Source of the DNA: Shinisaurus crocodilurus
Lineage: Eukaryota > Chordata > Lepidosauria > Squamata > Shinisauridae
Assembly (NCBI GenBank): GCA_021292165.1
Contig: CM037879.1
Location: forward strand, 162,246,886 to 162,310,885
DNA length: 64,000 bases
Reading direction: 5' to 3'
In this document: piece after piece, positions 11,429-22,062 of the stretch
How positions within the stretch are numbered: position 1 is the first letter of the stretch
Layout: each line of letters starts with the position of its first letter
Made by a program: the position numbers and the translations under genes
The notes under the pieces: model-generated
Databases searched by the model: none
The model's input: only the letters and a program-made list of their open reading frames with translations
What the model was told of the DNA's origin: nothing

Positions 11429-11814
11429 TTGCTTCACATGGCAAAATACACTATTTGCCGTCGCAAGAGATACTGTTCACAGGTCTCCTGTATGTTCAGT
11501 TTGGCTCATAGAGTGGTAATATAGGCTAGTTTGGTTTTAAGTAGCAGAAAAGTTTGAAATGCTAAAATACCAATCATGAGGGGGTTCTCAGCATCAATTT
11601 ATAATCTGCCATATGGATTTAATCATATGTGAATAGACTGTATTTACAAGGTTGTCAAGAATGGTGAAATGTTCACAAGACAATTATGCATTGTGCCCAA
11701 AGTAAATAATTATTGTATAGTCTAAGAATTGCTTCACACTACTTTCATGTAGGAAGAAGCAGGTACAGCACCTGCATTCTGTCATGTGTTATAGATGCAC
11801 ATGTGTCTATCTCA

Positions 11815-11950
11815 CTGTGGGTAACCTATGGTCTCCAGATGCCGTTGGACTCCAACTCCCATCAGCCCCAGCCAGCATAGCCAATGGTCAGGGATACTGG
11901 GAGATGTAGTCCAATAACATTTAGAGAGCCACAGGTTCCCCATCTTTGCC
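11815..11950. repeat. Palindromic hAT-type MITE copy
   Basis: The left part (CTATGGTCTCCAGATG, GGACTCCAACTCCCATCAG) and right part (GATGTAGTCCAATAACAT, CCACAGGTTCCCCATC) form an imperfect inverted repeat. Related copies are at 4970, 31206, 34335, 51190 and 62198; two of these have 8-bp target duplications. Confidence 0.65.
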
Positions 11951-12107
11951 CTAAAACAATTAAAAAGAAAATGTATCTATATAAGAGAGTATACAAACAA
12001 GATTATATTTTGTCTCCTCTTCCCAGATGTCCTGGGAATTTTCTTAGAATACATCCAGATATGATCTGTAGTCAAATCTGTGTTATTCTTCTCCCCATTT
12101 TCCTCAG

Positions 12108-12877
12108 GGCCAAACTAGATGAGATGCCATTCATGCAACTAGCAATTGTGTGAATAGCTTTTTAAAAGTAAATTTCAGGTGCAGGGGACCCAATCTGGAT
12201 TGGGACCCTGGTTTGGGTGCTAGAGACCTTAATATGTTGCTCCCTGCTATGGCCCAGATCCAGAGCAGGCCCTCTGCAGCTGCTATTTGCATGGGGGTGG
12301 AGTTCCCACCTTCCACAATCCAAACAGCAGGAATGGGGGTGGGGAGGGACGACCAGATTTGGTTTGCAGCAGGTCACATCTGGTTAAATATCTCCTACCC
12401 ACCAAATCAAGGTCCTGATCCAGATTTCCCCTTCCCCCCTTACCATGTTAATTGCAATCATTGTATTGGGTCAACTATAATTGTGTACAACATTTCTTTC
12501 TGTGTGGTATTGTTTGTAATATTTTCAAGTAAACATTGAAGTCAATAGTTTGACTTATGATACATGATCTTGACTATATATATATTACTCACCTATGTTA
12601 ATTTGTGTTCAACACTTTATGATTTGGTTTTTCATATATATTCATACTTGAATTTTTTGCAGTTGTGTGCATTGTGGCACTCCGGTTTATTGGTTACTAT
12701 TTATCAACTGCAGCCTTTGTTGTTTTTGGGTGGGGAGGGATGACCAGATTTGGTTTGCAGCAGGTCATATCTGGTTAAATATCTCCTACCCACCAAATCA
12801 AGGTCCTGGTCCAGATTTCCCCTTCCCCCCCTTACCATGCTAATTGTATGAAGGGCATCACATTTGTTTGGCCCTTA
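12108..12877. repeat. Non-autonomous TIR element with an internal direct duplication
   Basis: The left end AGGGCCAAACTAGATGAGAT is inverted at the right end (GGCATCACATTTGTTTGGCCCT). Inside, about 115 bp at 12333-12450 (beginning GTGGGGAGGGACGACCAG) recur at 12729-12846 with few differences. No transposase is present. Confidence 0.7.
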
Positions 12878-12999
12878 GTTACTGAAAAAGAGTTCAGGAG
12901 ATTGAATGATTCTTCTACTTTCTATTTTGATGATAATAAACATAAATATTAACCTTCCCAGAATACTGTCCATACTGTTTCCAGGAAGTGCCTGCATGA

Positions 13000-13831
13000 G
13001 CATTTGCTTTAGAAATGGGAACACTGGCTTGGATCCTGAGTTGCTTTCCCTTTCATGGAAGGGCTCCTTTTGTTCACAGAAGGGACTCTGATCCAGTGGA
13101 GGCTTGCACTGGTGGAATAGCAGGGGGGAGAAGGTTTTTGCTCATTCCCTTTCCCCCCTGCAGCCCACAGCACACCTCCCATTCTGTTGTGGAGTGTCCC
13201 ACAACCTTCCAGAGCTCACAGAGGGTTGCAGGGGAAAGGGGAATTAGGAAAAATGGTCTCCCTCCCCCTTCCAGGAGCAAGAGTATCCTGTGAGCAGAGT
13301 TCCATTCACAATTGGATCCAATTAGGATCCAAACCATTGTATTTTTTGAACAAAGTGTTGTTTATATATTTTCCTCTAGGGAAGAGTCATGCCACTTGAT
13401 TAATGGAGATGGACTAAACAATTATCCTGCATCATGTCAGTGTTACATAGTTTCCAAAATAATGCATCCACAGGACCCTTAGGGCCCATCAAACCTGCAG
13501 TTTCTTTAGCAGAAATGCATGTCAATGCTAGGTTTTCATGCACAGAATATATACCAAATCTGAATATGGCAATATTTACCCACTGTCATGACATTATTTT
13601 TAGCTTAGTATTCTCCATCTTAGTGTCAGGAATCCCAGTCTATGACCACAGGTGATACAGACATGATGTACTAGATCTTATCCTGTAGAATGAATCACTG
13701 TGAGGAGGACTAGCTATTGTAGAACACAAGCCACATGAGTTATAGTTAAAATGCAGTCAAAAACCCTGCTGATCATTTTCTACCCATGCAGATCTTTATG
13801 TTGAAGAACATGTTTTTTGATGGTTGCCTCA
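13000..13831 (-). other. Probable WDCP 3' UTR and downstream sequence
   Basis: This follows the WDCP stop codon on the minus strand. I saw no convincing AATAAA in that orientation close to the stop, so the transcript end is not placed. No MFSD2B-like coding sequence, the neighbour in mammals, was recognised here. Confidence 0.4.
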
Positions 13832-13998
13832 TTATGTCACACTGCTTGGGGGTTGAGAAGAAATGTTTCTTTTGAAGGAGTGACTTCCACAGGCTTCCAA
13901 ACTATCACTTCCCTCCCTTATGATTATCTCTTGCTTTGCTTTAAATGTTAATGGAATGAAACCTTCACCATCTGCGGTAAGAACAATCCAAGAAGAAC
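13832..13998 (-). CDS. WDCP: WDCP, last coding exon
   Basis: Encodes the C-terminal 54 residues or so of WDCP: SSWIVLTADGEGFIPLTF, then an acidic/basic stretch (KQEIIIREGS) and a stop at 13832-13834. The exon follows a good acceptor on the minus strand (pyrimidine tract then CCCTCTAG). It begins in phase 1, which joins exactly to the lone G ending the previous exon and creates the codon GGT (Gly). The SxWIxLxADxEGFIPLTF segment is the most conserved C-terminal part of vertebrate WDCP as I recall it. The tail after IIIREGS differs from and is shorter than the human one. Confidence 0.92.
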
Positions 13999-14896
13999 CT
14001 AGAGGGAAATGGAAACAAAGCATCAGGATGTATATGTGTATAAGCCTTATTAAGTTAGATGTGCACCCTAAAATAATACTTTGTTCTTGTCTCTCCCTCC
14101 CCCCCCCTTCAGTGTCACAAAATGTAAATGGTTGCAGTGCTGATGTAGGTTTGGAATCAAGATTAACAACATAGTTTTCAGGATACTTCTTCCATTTCTG
14201 GTTCTTACAAATGGCTCCACGAGATCTGGTTTGGATCCTGAAAATCTTAACTTTTATTTAAAATAAGAGGAGGAGGAACACCTGCATCAGCTGTTGTTTC
14301 TAACCCTCATGTTACAGAGGTAAAGTTGTAGTGGGGGTGACACACACAGAGAACCCTATTTACATAGTATATGGATCTCCTTAGATGGATCAGGATAATT
14401 TCTTTCAGAAGTAAAGTATAAGCTCAATACAAATTTATATTGACTTTCCCCAATATTTATACATTGTTATGCTATTGTTTGTGCTTCATATATTGCCCCA
14501 TTTTGATTATTTAATTAATCTTCTATTTCCTCATACCACAGTATTCTATATCAAAATATTGTGGTTGGGATCCCAAAATCTACACAACTAGTTGTGTGTG
14601 CCCAAGGCAGTGTTGGAATTGTGTTTCTTAAGTAGCAGTTTTCATGCCACATGGGCCATGGCACTTTGTTTGTAATATGGCATGGGGATCTGCTATACAA
14701 AGAAAATAAGCTTTAAAAAAAATCCCACTGGGAGCACAAACAAACTCTTGGGTATCTACTACTTAATAGTTCTTTGGATCCCAGCATATATATCCTAGAA
14801 AAATGTCAGTGGCTACTTTATATTTATATTCCTTGGCCAGGATCAAAATAACTGTATAACTACTTCTAGATGCCCAAGGGGACTTTGGTCTATTGA

Positions 14897-15112
14897 GGGT
14901 GCTTCTAGATTAGACTTCTATTGTGCAACCACCCTGCCCCATTCACATAATTTTACAGGGGATGCAGATGATGATGTCTTCTATTTGCTTCTATATTTTC
15001 TCACTGCTTCTTCCATCTTTTTTCTTACCACAGAAAATCAGTTAAAGAGGAAAAGACCGAATAGTTAGACAATGTCTTTTGATCGATAGCATTAGGAGCC
15101 AGGGGCTGTGAT
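14897..15112 (+). repeat. MITE family A copy (GGGTGCTTCTAGA ends)
   Basis: Begins GGGTGCTTCTAGATTAGACTT, continues TTGTGCAACCACCCTG and CATTCACATAATTTTACAGGGG, and ends near AGCATTAGGAGCC. The same order is seen at 39991-40212, where both terminal repeats survive. The family recurs near 16740-16990, 17175-17325, 19033-19209, 40215-40345 and around the CR1 at 45002/47310. Confidence 0.7.
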
Positions 15113-15179
15113 ACCATGAGACTCTGTGAGCCTATTGTCTGAGGTGGCAAATTGAGAGGGGCGGGGGGGGGGGAATGCA

Positions 15180-15420
15180 CACACCTTACACCCCACCTGT
15201 CCAAGTTCCCCCACTGCCACCACCCTACTTTGGAGCCAAGCTCCTACTCAGCTCTGGAGCATCAGCAGCAGGTGGCCACCACTTTAAATCACCCAAAATG
15301 CAATGCCCAACATGACATTATCATGTTGGGCATTGCATTTTGGGAATTTTAAATGATCATCTGTCAGTCTGGAGCTGAGCAGGAATTTGCCTTCTACTTG
15401 ACACCACTGCCAGGTATGCT
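15180..15420. repeat. Palindromic element with a perfect 24-bp hairpin core
   Basis: Positions 15292-15315 and 15321-15344 are exact reverse complements around a 5-nt loop. The symmetry continues more loosely outward (CTACTCAGCTCTGGAG on the left against CTGGAGCTGAGCAGG on the right). It looks like a MITE or an inverted duplication. No ORF. Confidence 0.7.
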
Positions 15421-16735
15421 TCCCAGGTAGGAGGAGGGTGTGAGTGATTGGTGGCTGTGTGGCACACAGGCAGGTGGGGGCAGCCTGATGGGGCAGTGAC
15501 GATGGCTCAAATATTGATGTGCTTGCCCTGCTAGGAGCCATCCATATGAAAGCACCTTGATACTTGAACAGCAGCCTTATACATATAACATGGCAAGCCA
15601 TTTTGAAACTGAAGGAATTTTAAAAGCAATTTGTGATATGCAATTGGGTCTGCTATTCAAAGCTGTGGGGGAGTAAGTAAAATTGTATTGGATATGACCA
15701 AAGCAGCTTTTTGGATTCTGGACATTGAATTTAGTGTGATAGTAAAGTTTCCAGCTTTGGGGGAGAAATACGTTGCAATTTCAAATATTAAAAATAGTTG
15801 TAGTGGTGTTTTTTGTCTGTTTAATTGGTAATTTACTCTAAGGTCAAGTCATTTATGATTAACCTTAGCCATATTACAATATATTTCCCTCATTATTCAA
15901 ATCATCCCAATCTACAGTTAATTTCTGAATTTAAAGGAGAGGGTCAGGCAATTACCTTTTAGAACTGAAATTAAAATTAATTTTAATTTCTACGAGGAGC
16001 AGTTCATTACTGTGCATGCCTATATTCAGAACAGCTACCTTTTTTCGATTGATAGGTTGCACCAAATAAGGGTTGATAGGAAAATAATAATAAACAGTGC
16101 TCTCCAGTTGCTCTCAAGAAAATTAAAACAAAACGTGTGTGTGTGTGTGTGTGTATGGTTTTAACATTGTATTTGAAACAGAAAGCTTTTTGTTAGATCT
16201 GTTAATTAAGCACACCGACATGCTGCCTTGCTCTTTCATGTTTTCTATCACGTCATAAGAAGATTGCTGTTACCAACCATGAACTTTTAATCTTTTCCAG
16301 TTAATGCCTTCTTTCTAATTCTGGACAGACTTTGGGTTCTATAAACTACTTTGTGTTTGCATGTGGTGTGTGTGGGTGCATGTAAACCTACACAATTACA
16401 TTGCCAACCGTATATGTAAAAACATACTATCCAAAGTTACAAGAAAAAACGCTTCCAGAATCATATATTTAACATTTAACTTAAAATGCACAAGGCTACA
16501 TTCACTCTTGATGTGGTTCTTTCTCTTCACTTAATTGGAAGTGTTATCAGATATTATTATTTTGGCCTCCTGCAGCAAATCAGTGAATGTTAGTGGTATA
16601 AAATATAATGATAACCACAGGCTGAAAGATGGAAACAACATGCATGTGTGTGAAAGAAGAGAAAGTGAGAGAAAGATAGCATCCATGTTTTTCATCCCTT
16701 CAGATATGTAGATATTTTTAATGCTTGAACACAAG
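15421..16735. other. WDCP intron sequence without recognised features
   Basis: AT-rich intronic DNA with one GT microsatellite at 16136-16154. No exon, RNA gene or clear repeat was recognised. Confidence 0.4.
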
Positions 16736-16737
16736 TA

Positions 16738-17330
16738 TTATGGGGTTCCTAGTGCTACCAATCAAAAGGTACTGTGCAGCTATTCTATCTTTTCTTCCTT
16801 AACAGATTTTTTTCTGGTAAGAAAAAAGCTAGAAGTAGTGCTGGAAAAACATAGGAGGGCTACATATTGAAGACAATGTGCTTCTCTACACGAGGCATTT
16901 ATTATGCTCTTGTGATTCCACACCCACAGTAGTTTGCTGGTGCTTTACATGATGTTGTTAACCTCCAGGGCCTCTTCTATGTTTTCTAGCCATTTCCACG
17001 GCTTTTTTTAGAATGAAGAGAATAAGCTATTAAAGGGCTAGCACGCTATGAAACGCTACAAAATGGTCATGTATTTTTCCATTATACTGCAGCACCACCT
17101 TGTGGTTATGCAATGGAACATAGAGAAAGGCAGAGAAAGAAAACCCCTGGAACAAAAACATGTGTAAAGGAGCGATCTTAATCCCGCAAAGAATCTGGAA
17201 GCAGAAGCCTCAGTAAAGTGACGGGTTAAAAGCCTAATGTAGAGAAGCCCAATGACATCTGGACCCACCATAAAATTCTGTGTGATTGTACAGTAAAAGC
17301 CTTGTCTGAAAGTACCCCAGTTCTCTCTCA
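16738..17330 (-). repeat. MITE family A fragments
   Basis: Two or three rearranged fragments. Around 16738-16920 there are TCCTAGTGCTACCAATCAAAAGG and GTGCTTCTCTACACGAGGC. At about 17175-17325 the reverse orientation gives TTTCAGACAAGGCTTTTACTG. Boundaries are approximate. Confidence 0.5.
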
Positions 17331-17340
17331 AATACTATGT

Positions 17341-17432
17341 GCAGAGCAATCCTATGCATGTCTACTCAGATGTAAGCCCCATAAAGTTCAATGGAAACAT
17401 ATTCCCAAAAGAGTGTGTATAGGATAGCAGCC
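17341..17432. repeat. P90 palindromic repeat
   Basis: AGAGCAATCCTATGCATGTC, ACTCAGATGTAAGCCCCATA, then GTGTATAGGATAGCAG. Terminal halves are inverted relative to each other. A second partial copy follows at 17488-17545. Confidence 0.8.
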
Positions 17433-17984
17433 TTATCTTACTAGAGAAAAACTAGTAACAATAGGTAAAATCAGGCATAGAATGTGCAATTAAGGCTGCA
17501 AGCCTATATTCTTTCCTGGGATTAAGCCCCACTTCCTTAAGTTAACATATTTTAGATACAAAAGGATGGGTGATTATGCTCATACAGCTTTTCAAAGGTG
17601 TGTGTGTGTGTGTGTGTGTGTGTGGTGCAGTTTCCCTTAGGAGTGAAAACTGTTAGTCAAGAAGCTATTTGCAATATGATCTGGCCAATTTAACCACTGT
17701 ATTTGTATGAGACTAGGGCAATATTTGCTAAATATACACCTTTCTTTCTGAATTAAAATTGGAGGTTCATTTCACTTTCCCACTCAATAAGTAAAGCTAT
17801 TAGAGTGTGCAACAGTAAAAAAAATGAACTACCCACCCCTGTGTTTCTGTGTGAGTTACTGTTCTGAGCATGCTTCCTGACATCATTGGAGGCAAGCCAA
17901 GAACAATGACTCATCCAGCAACAGAACGGGCAGCCTCTTCTGAGAGTAAGTAATTTTTCTGTATCTCTGAACTAGGAGTGAATG

Positions 17985-18076
17985 AGGCTGCAATACTCTA
18001 CACACTTCCCTGGGAGCAAATCCCATTGAACTCAATGGGGCTTACTTCTGAATAGACATGTATAGGATTGCACTGT
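17985..18076. repeat. P90 palindromic repeat, good copy
   Basis: Left half: GGCTGCAATACTCTACACAC, CCTGGGAGCAAATCCCATTG. Right half: AATGGGGCTTACTTCTGAAT, ATGTATAGGATTGCACTG. The two halves pair as an imperfect hairpin centred on GAACTCAATGG. Confidence 0.85.
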
Positions 18077-18079
18077 GAG

Positions 18080-18840
18080 TGGCACCTGATGCAGAGTCAC
18101 GGCTGGATAGAAGGAGACATGGGCAAATCATGCAGAAATGGCATAGACATCTTCCTCTATAGATCCCAGGTTTTCCCACATAGTGTGCAAATTACTGGAC
18201 TGTGGGAATTGCTTGCAGTTAGGAACACTGAGCAAATAGGAGTCTTCCCCTGTAGTGATGCTCTCTCTATTCTTCAAGAAGGCATTCTGATAGCTTCAGG
18301 GTTTGTCAGTTCATAACTGTTAAATCCAAAACCAATACAAATAGAAACAGAAATAAAGAGAGAAAAGAAATGAAAGCTGGGATTGTAGCAGGATCTCACA
18401 AGCTAAACAGAAGAGCCTTGGAAGTTGGAAACGATATCTGACCTGCTGGATACAAGTTTACTACCCTCTGATTAAAGCAAATATCACAATGTTTTTGTTA
18501 AGTTACTCACCTTGCTTTATGCAAAAACTTAAAGCACTTAGAGGTGCTATATAAATACATTATTTTAGTGGCTTGCCAGATGACACTTGTGCAACCATGT
18601 TTTGTGTAGCATTCAATACATCTGTGGATTTGCTCACTGGGAGAAGAACAGTAAATTCATAGTGCTTAGTGGGCAGAGTGCTGTAAACTGCAATCCCCTT
18701 GCAATAGAAGCCCTTTCTAAGGCATCATTATCTGGCAAGTGCTCAACAAATTAGTGACCACTATGAAAACAATGACTTGTCAGGTGGCTCCTAGCACTAC
18801 CAATGAAGAACTTTTCATACTTTTAGTACTTTATTCTGCT
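18080..18840. other. WDCP intron, nothing recognised
   Basis: No feature could be supported in this stretch. Confidence 0.4.
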
Positions 18841-19030
18841 GCTGGTTTTAATTTGGTTTTATGGGCTGGAATGGTTTTGTTCTTTGCTGCTGGCTTGATC
18901 TTGGTTTTATTCTGTGCTGTTTTCTTTTGTTTGTTTGTTTTAATGTTTGGATTTTGTTTTTAATGTATTGTACACTGCCCAGAGAGCTTTGGTTATTGGG
19001 TGGTTTAAAAGTACAGTAAATAAATAAATC
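18841..19030 (+). mobile_element. LINE 3'-end fragment (L2-like tail)
   Basis: Ends with TGTACACTGCCCAGAGAGC, TTTGGTTATTGGGTGG and an AGTAAATAAATAAAT tail. This is the plus-strand equivalent of the tail at 7561-7620. Related tails are at 40345-40470 and 60120-60265. Confidence 0.6.
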
Positions 19031-19032
19031 GT

Positions 19033-19209
19033 GCACCTATTCCGCCTTTCCCTTCTTAACAGATTTTCTGTGGTAAGAAAAAAGACGGAAGCAGCTGTGG
19101 TAAAATGTAAGATGGATACAAATGTAAGATGACCTGTGGATCCCCCATAAAATTTCATTAATGATGTTGGGTGATTGCACAATAAAAGCCTCATCTGGAA
19201 GCACCCCTA
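19033..19209 (-). repeat. MITE family A copy
   Basis: On the minus strand it starts GGGGTGCTTCCAGATGAGGC, continues TTTTATTGTGCAATCACCC, and reaches the CTTCCGTCTTTTTTCTTACC segment shared with the other copies. Confidence 0.75.
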
Positions 19210-19649
19210 CTGATCTATGAGGACGCCTTAACTCAAACAAGGCAATTTTAAAAAGAATTAATTTTTGAAGATGTCTGTTATTTTAAAACTCTTAAGAGGC
19301 TGTGTTTGTCTGCTAAACCCTGTGGGCCAAGAACCTTCAGTTAGGCCCATTAAGAAATAGTGGCAATGGGCAAATTCTAGTGATGTTATTCCCCTCCCCA
19401 TGCAAGAATGTGCCACCATTTAGTTACCCTTTCCCCTCTTCTTTCTTTTTTATCTTAGTCTTGTGGCTTCCCCCTCACTAAATTGCAAGATACGTGACTT
19501 TTTTAAAAAAAATCACCACCAACAGGATTGTTGCTATGCTCATGTTTATGGTTATCCCCCCTGCATCAAGGCTACCCCCCATATTGATTACATAGGGATG
19601 GATAAATACACCATTGTTGTTAGATTGAGGCTCGTATGAATGAACCAGT

Positions 19650-20075
19650 GACCTGGTTCACACATAATGACAACCCATGGTTTAAACAACCCACAGGTTG
19701 TCGTGCACGAGTAGGAGAGAGCGGGCACATTGCCTCTCGCACGCATCCAACTTCCCCGCTTTTAAACAACAACCTGTGATCAGCTCATTCATAAGTTGTT
19801 AGCCTGACATCCAAAGCTGGACATTTTGGGTTGTTCATTGGTTAAACAATCCAAAGTTAACTTTCTTCTTAGGTTAACTTTAGGTTGTTTAACCCACACA
19901 TAAGCCAAAGTGTCTGGGTTCAGATGTAACACTAACAGCCTATGAATGGGTTGTTCACAGGAAACAGAAGTGGCTCCCATGTAGTGTGCAGCCCTGCAAA
20001 TCATGGGTTGGTTAATTAATTAATTAACCCACAGTTTCTCCTTGCATGTTATGGATGCATTCACATTTCCCTTCC
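19650..20075. repeat. Palindromic MITE
   Basis: The left end (TGGTTCACACATAATGACAA, CCCATGGTTTAAACAACC) is loosely mirrored at the right (AAATCATGGGTTGGTTAATT ... CTCCTTGCATGTTATGG). The interior is rich in TTAAC/GTTAA and AACAACC motifs. Boundaries are approximate. Confidence 0.5.
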
Positions 20076-20361
20076 CTGGAGTAATTCCAGGGAATTCTAT
20101 TACTGTGTTAACTTCAGTAGTAGCTCCAGTTTCATGCATCCTCTATAGATGCTCCAGGTGGTCACTCTACTTCATACTGCAGTCTCTTAGTTCTGACAGT
20201 TCATGTTAATTAACCCACGATTTCCTGCATAACACTGCCGTTATGTGCAAAGAGGCCCACTGAAAGATTTTAGTGAGTTCTTTAACCATTGGAAAGTACC
20301 TTTATTACTATATCATATATATTGTTATACAATAGAAACCAAAAGTCTCACAATTTTTTAA

Positions 20362-20362
<1 letters not shown>

Positions 20363-20402
<40 letters not shown>

Positions 20403-20422
20403 TGTGTGTGTGTGTGTGTATG
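20363..20422. repeat. (AT)n(GT)n microsatellite
   Basis: An AT dinucleotide run of about 35 bp passes into GT repeats. Confidence 0.95.
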
Positions 20423-21130
20423 TATCCATCCAAAATATGATCAAGCTACTTGGAAAGAACATGATCGGAAACATGAGTGAAAAGATTAGGGCTAAAAATA
20501 GTTGACCGGTATTAAATAATTAAATATATATAGGCATGAATTAAGGATCCATGTAAAAGGTGTTCCCTTTCCTGACTGCTCCCTACCTTCACAAGTAAAT
20601 CAAAGGTGGGAGTTAAAGACAGGAGTTTGGAAGATTAGATTAGTGAGCTCCTTCAGTTCTCAGCCTAGATTAAACTAATCCAAGACATTGGGAGTGTAAC
20701 CATTTGAAAGGCTGTTGTCTGTATCACTGCATAGTTGGTGTTTTTTCTGATAAAGGCATGAAGTTGTCAGAAAACCTATTGGGAAACATTTCCGATGAGT
20801 TTATTTTTCCAGTTATTTAATCCAGTTAGCAGTGGCAGCAATCAGATTGCTTTGGTTATGGGATTGCTGTACAACCATGCTAAAGAGAATGTCTTTGTAT
20901 AGCCAGTCATTTCTTATGAGCAATAAGAGCAACTTTCTACCATGGCACTAGACCTGACGGAGCACTAGCAAGTAGAAACTTGATTGGAGTGCTGTGCTGC
21001 AAGAGGGGAGGCCTGTTAATCTGTATCCTATTTTGGACATGGTTAATCAATGATTGAGTAGAGATGATTGAGTACAGAAATGGGGCAGAGTAAGAAAGTG
21101 GTACAGCCACCCTGGTGAAAAGAAGTGGAG
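20423..21130. other. WDCP intron, nothing recognised
   Basis: No feature could be supported in this stretch. Confidence 0.4.
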
Positions 21131-21132
21131 GA

Positions 21133-21168
<36 letters not shown>
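21131..21168. repeat. (GAT)n microsatellite
   Basis: About 12 GAT/ATG triplets abutting the SINE tail that follows. Confidence 0.95.
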
Positions 21169-21170
<2 letters not shown>

Positions 21171-21283
21171 ATTTATTTCTTTATTACATTTATACCCCGC
21201 CTTTTTTCCTACAAGGAACTCAAGGCGGTTTACATAATCCTCCTCTCCATTTTATCCTCACAACAACCCTGTGAGGCAGATTA
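21165..21283 (-). mobile_element. Sauria SINE, 3' half
   Basis: In reverse orientation: (TTTA)n tail, TTATACCCCGCC, GGCGGTTTACATAATCC, and ATTTTATCCTCACAACAACC. The tRNA-like head is missing. Confidence 0.85.
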
Positions 21284-21570
21284 AACTGACCTTCCAATTA
21301 TCCCCAACAGCTTTTCTAAATCAAAATATCCACAAACAGGGTATGGGCCTGCTGTATGTATAGACTGTGTTACCTATGGGCCAGCTGGGGCGGGCTACAA
21401 ACATGTACTCAAGAGAGTAAACCTGACCATCCAAGCTCCAGCAAAGGGTTCACGGATGGAGGTCAGCTGAACTTATGTCACACTGGAGGATGCACATTTA
21501 AACGAGCTCTTGGCAGTATAATGGATGTTCCCCAATCTAAAAGAAAAAAAGTGTAATGAAGAGAACTTAC

Positions 21571-21691
21571 CATGCTTCATTTCAACAACAGGCAGATCAA
21601 AAAGTCGCTGGACTAAGTTCAGATGAACTTTGCCATCACATAGGAGAACAGTTCTTGTTTCTTCAGCTACAGCTCCATTTGAAAAATGCTT
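21571..21691 (-). CDS. WDCP: WDCP, internal coding exon
   Basis: This 121-bp exon encodes KHFSNGAVAEETRTVLLCDG and then KVHLNLVQRLFDLPVVEMKH plus one base. It starts after TGCCTGAAG on the minus strand, in phase 0. That fits the previous exon, which ends in a complete CAG codon before its donor. It ends at ATGAAGCATG before a consensus donor GTAAGT. The joined protein (EMKH-G-SSWIV) runs without gap into the last exon and keeps the conserved VLLCDGK stretch of vertebrate WDCP. A neighbouring AG three bases downstream could be used instead, removing one Lys. Confidence 0.92.
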
Positions 21692-21974
21692 CTTCAGGCA
21701 CATAAACATACAGAAATAAACATCTTGTTAGAATACTGGTGACATTTCTTTTACGTTAATTATTAATTATCCCCACAAATCAGTCCCTCCAGTATTTCGT
21801 TTATTCTGCTCTCTGTATTTTTACGTGCACAAAAATGTGTGGATGGATGCATGGGGCATTAACAACTGTACATACCTGTTGGTAATAGGCCTAAAAGCAG
21901 ACAAAGCTCAGGGTTTCTCAGAGCATGGGTTACAACCCTGCTGGAAACATTGAAAGGGAGGTGCGAGTATCTGA

Positions 21975-22062
21975 GGGTGCTATTTTCAGAAGTAAGTCCT
22001 CTTGAGTTCAATAGGGCTTATTCCCAGGAAAGTGGGCACAGAGATAGGATTGCAGCCTTAGT
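21975..22062. repeat. P90 palindromic repeat
   Basis: AGAAGTAAGTCCTCTTGAG, AATAGGGCTTATTCCCAGG, AGATAGGATTGCAGCC: the family in reverse orientation relative to 62780. Confidence 0.8.

Noticed and set aside
12150..12539. 129-codon plus-strand ORF
   Set aside because: Lies entirely within a TIR repeat element; no known domain.
1..13831. MFSD2B exons next to the WDCP 3' end, as in mammals
   Set aside because: No segment on either strand resembled the transporter; not annotated.
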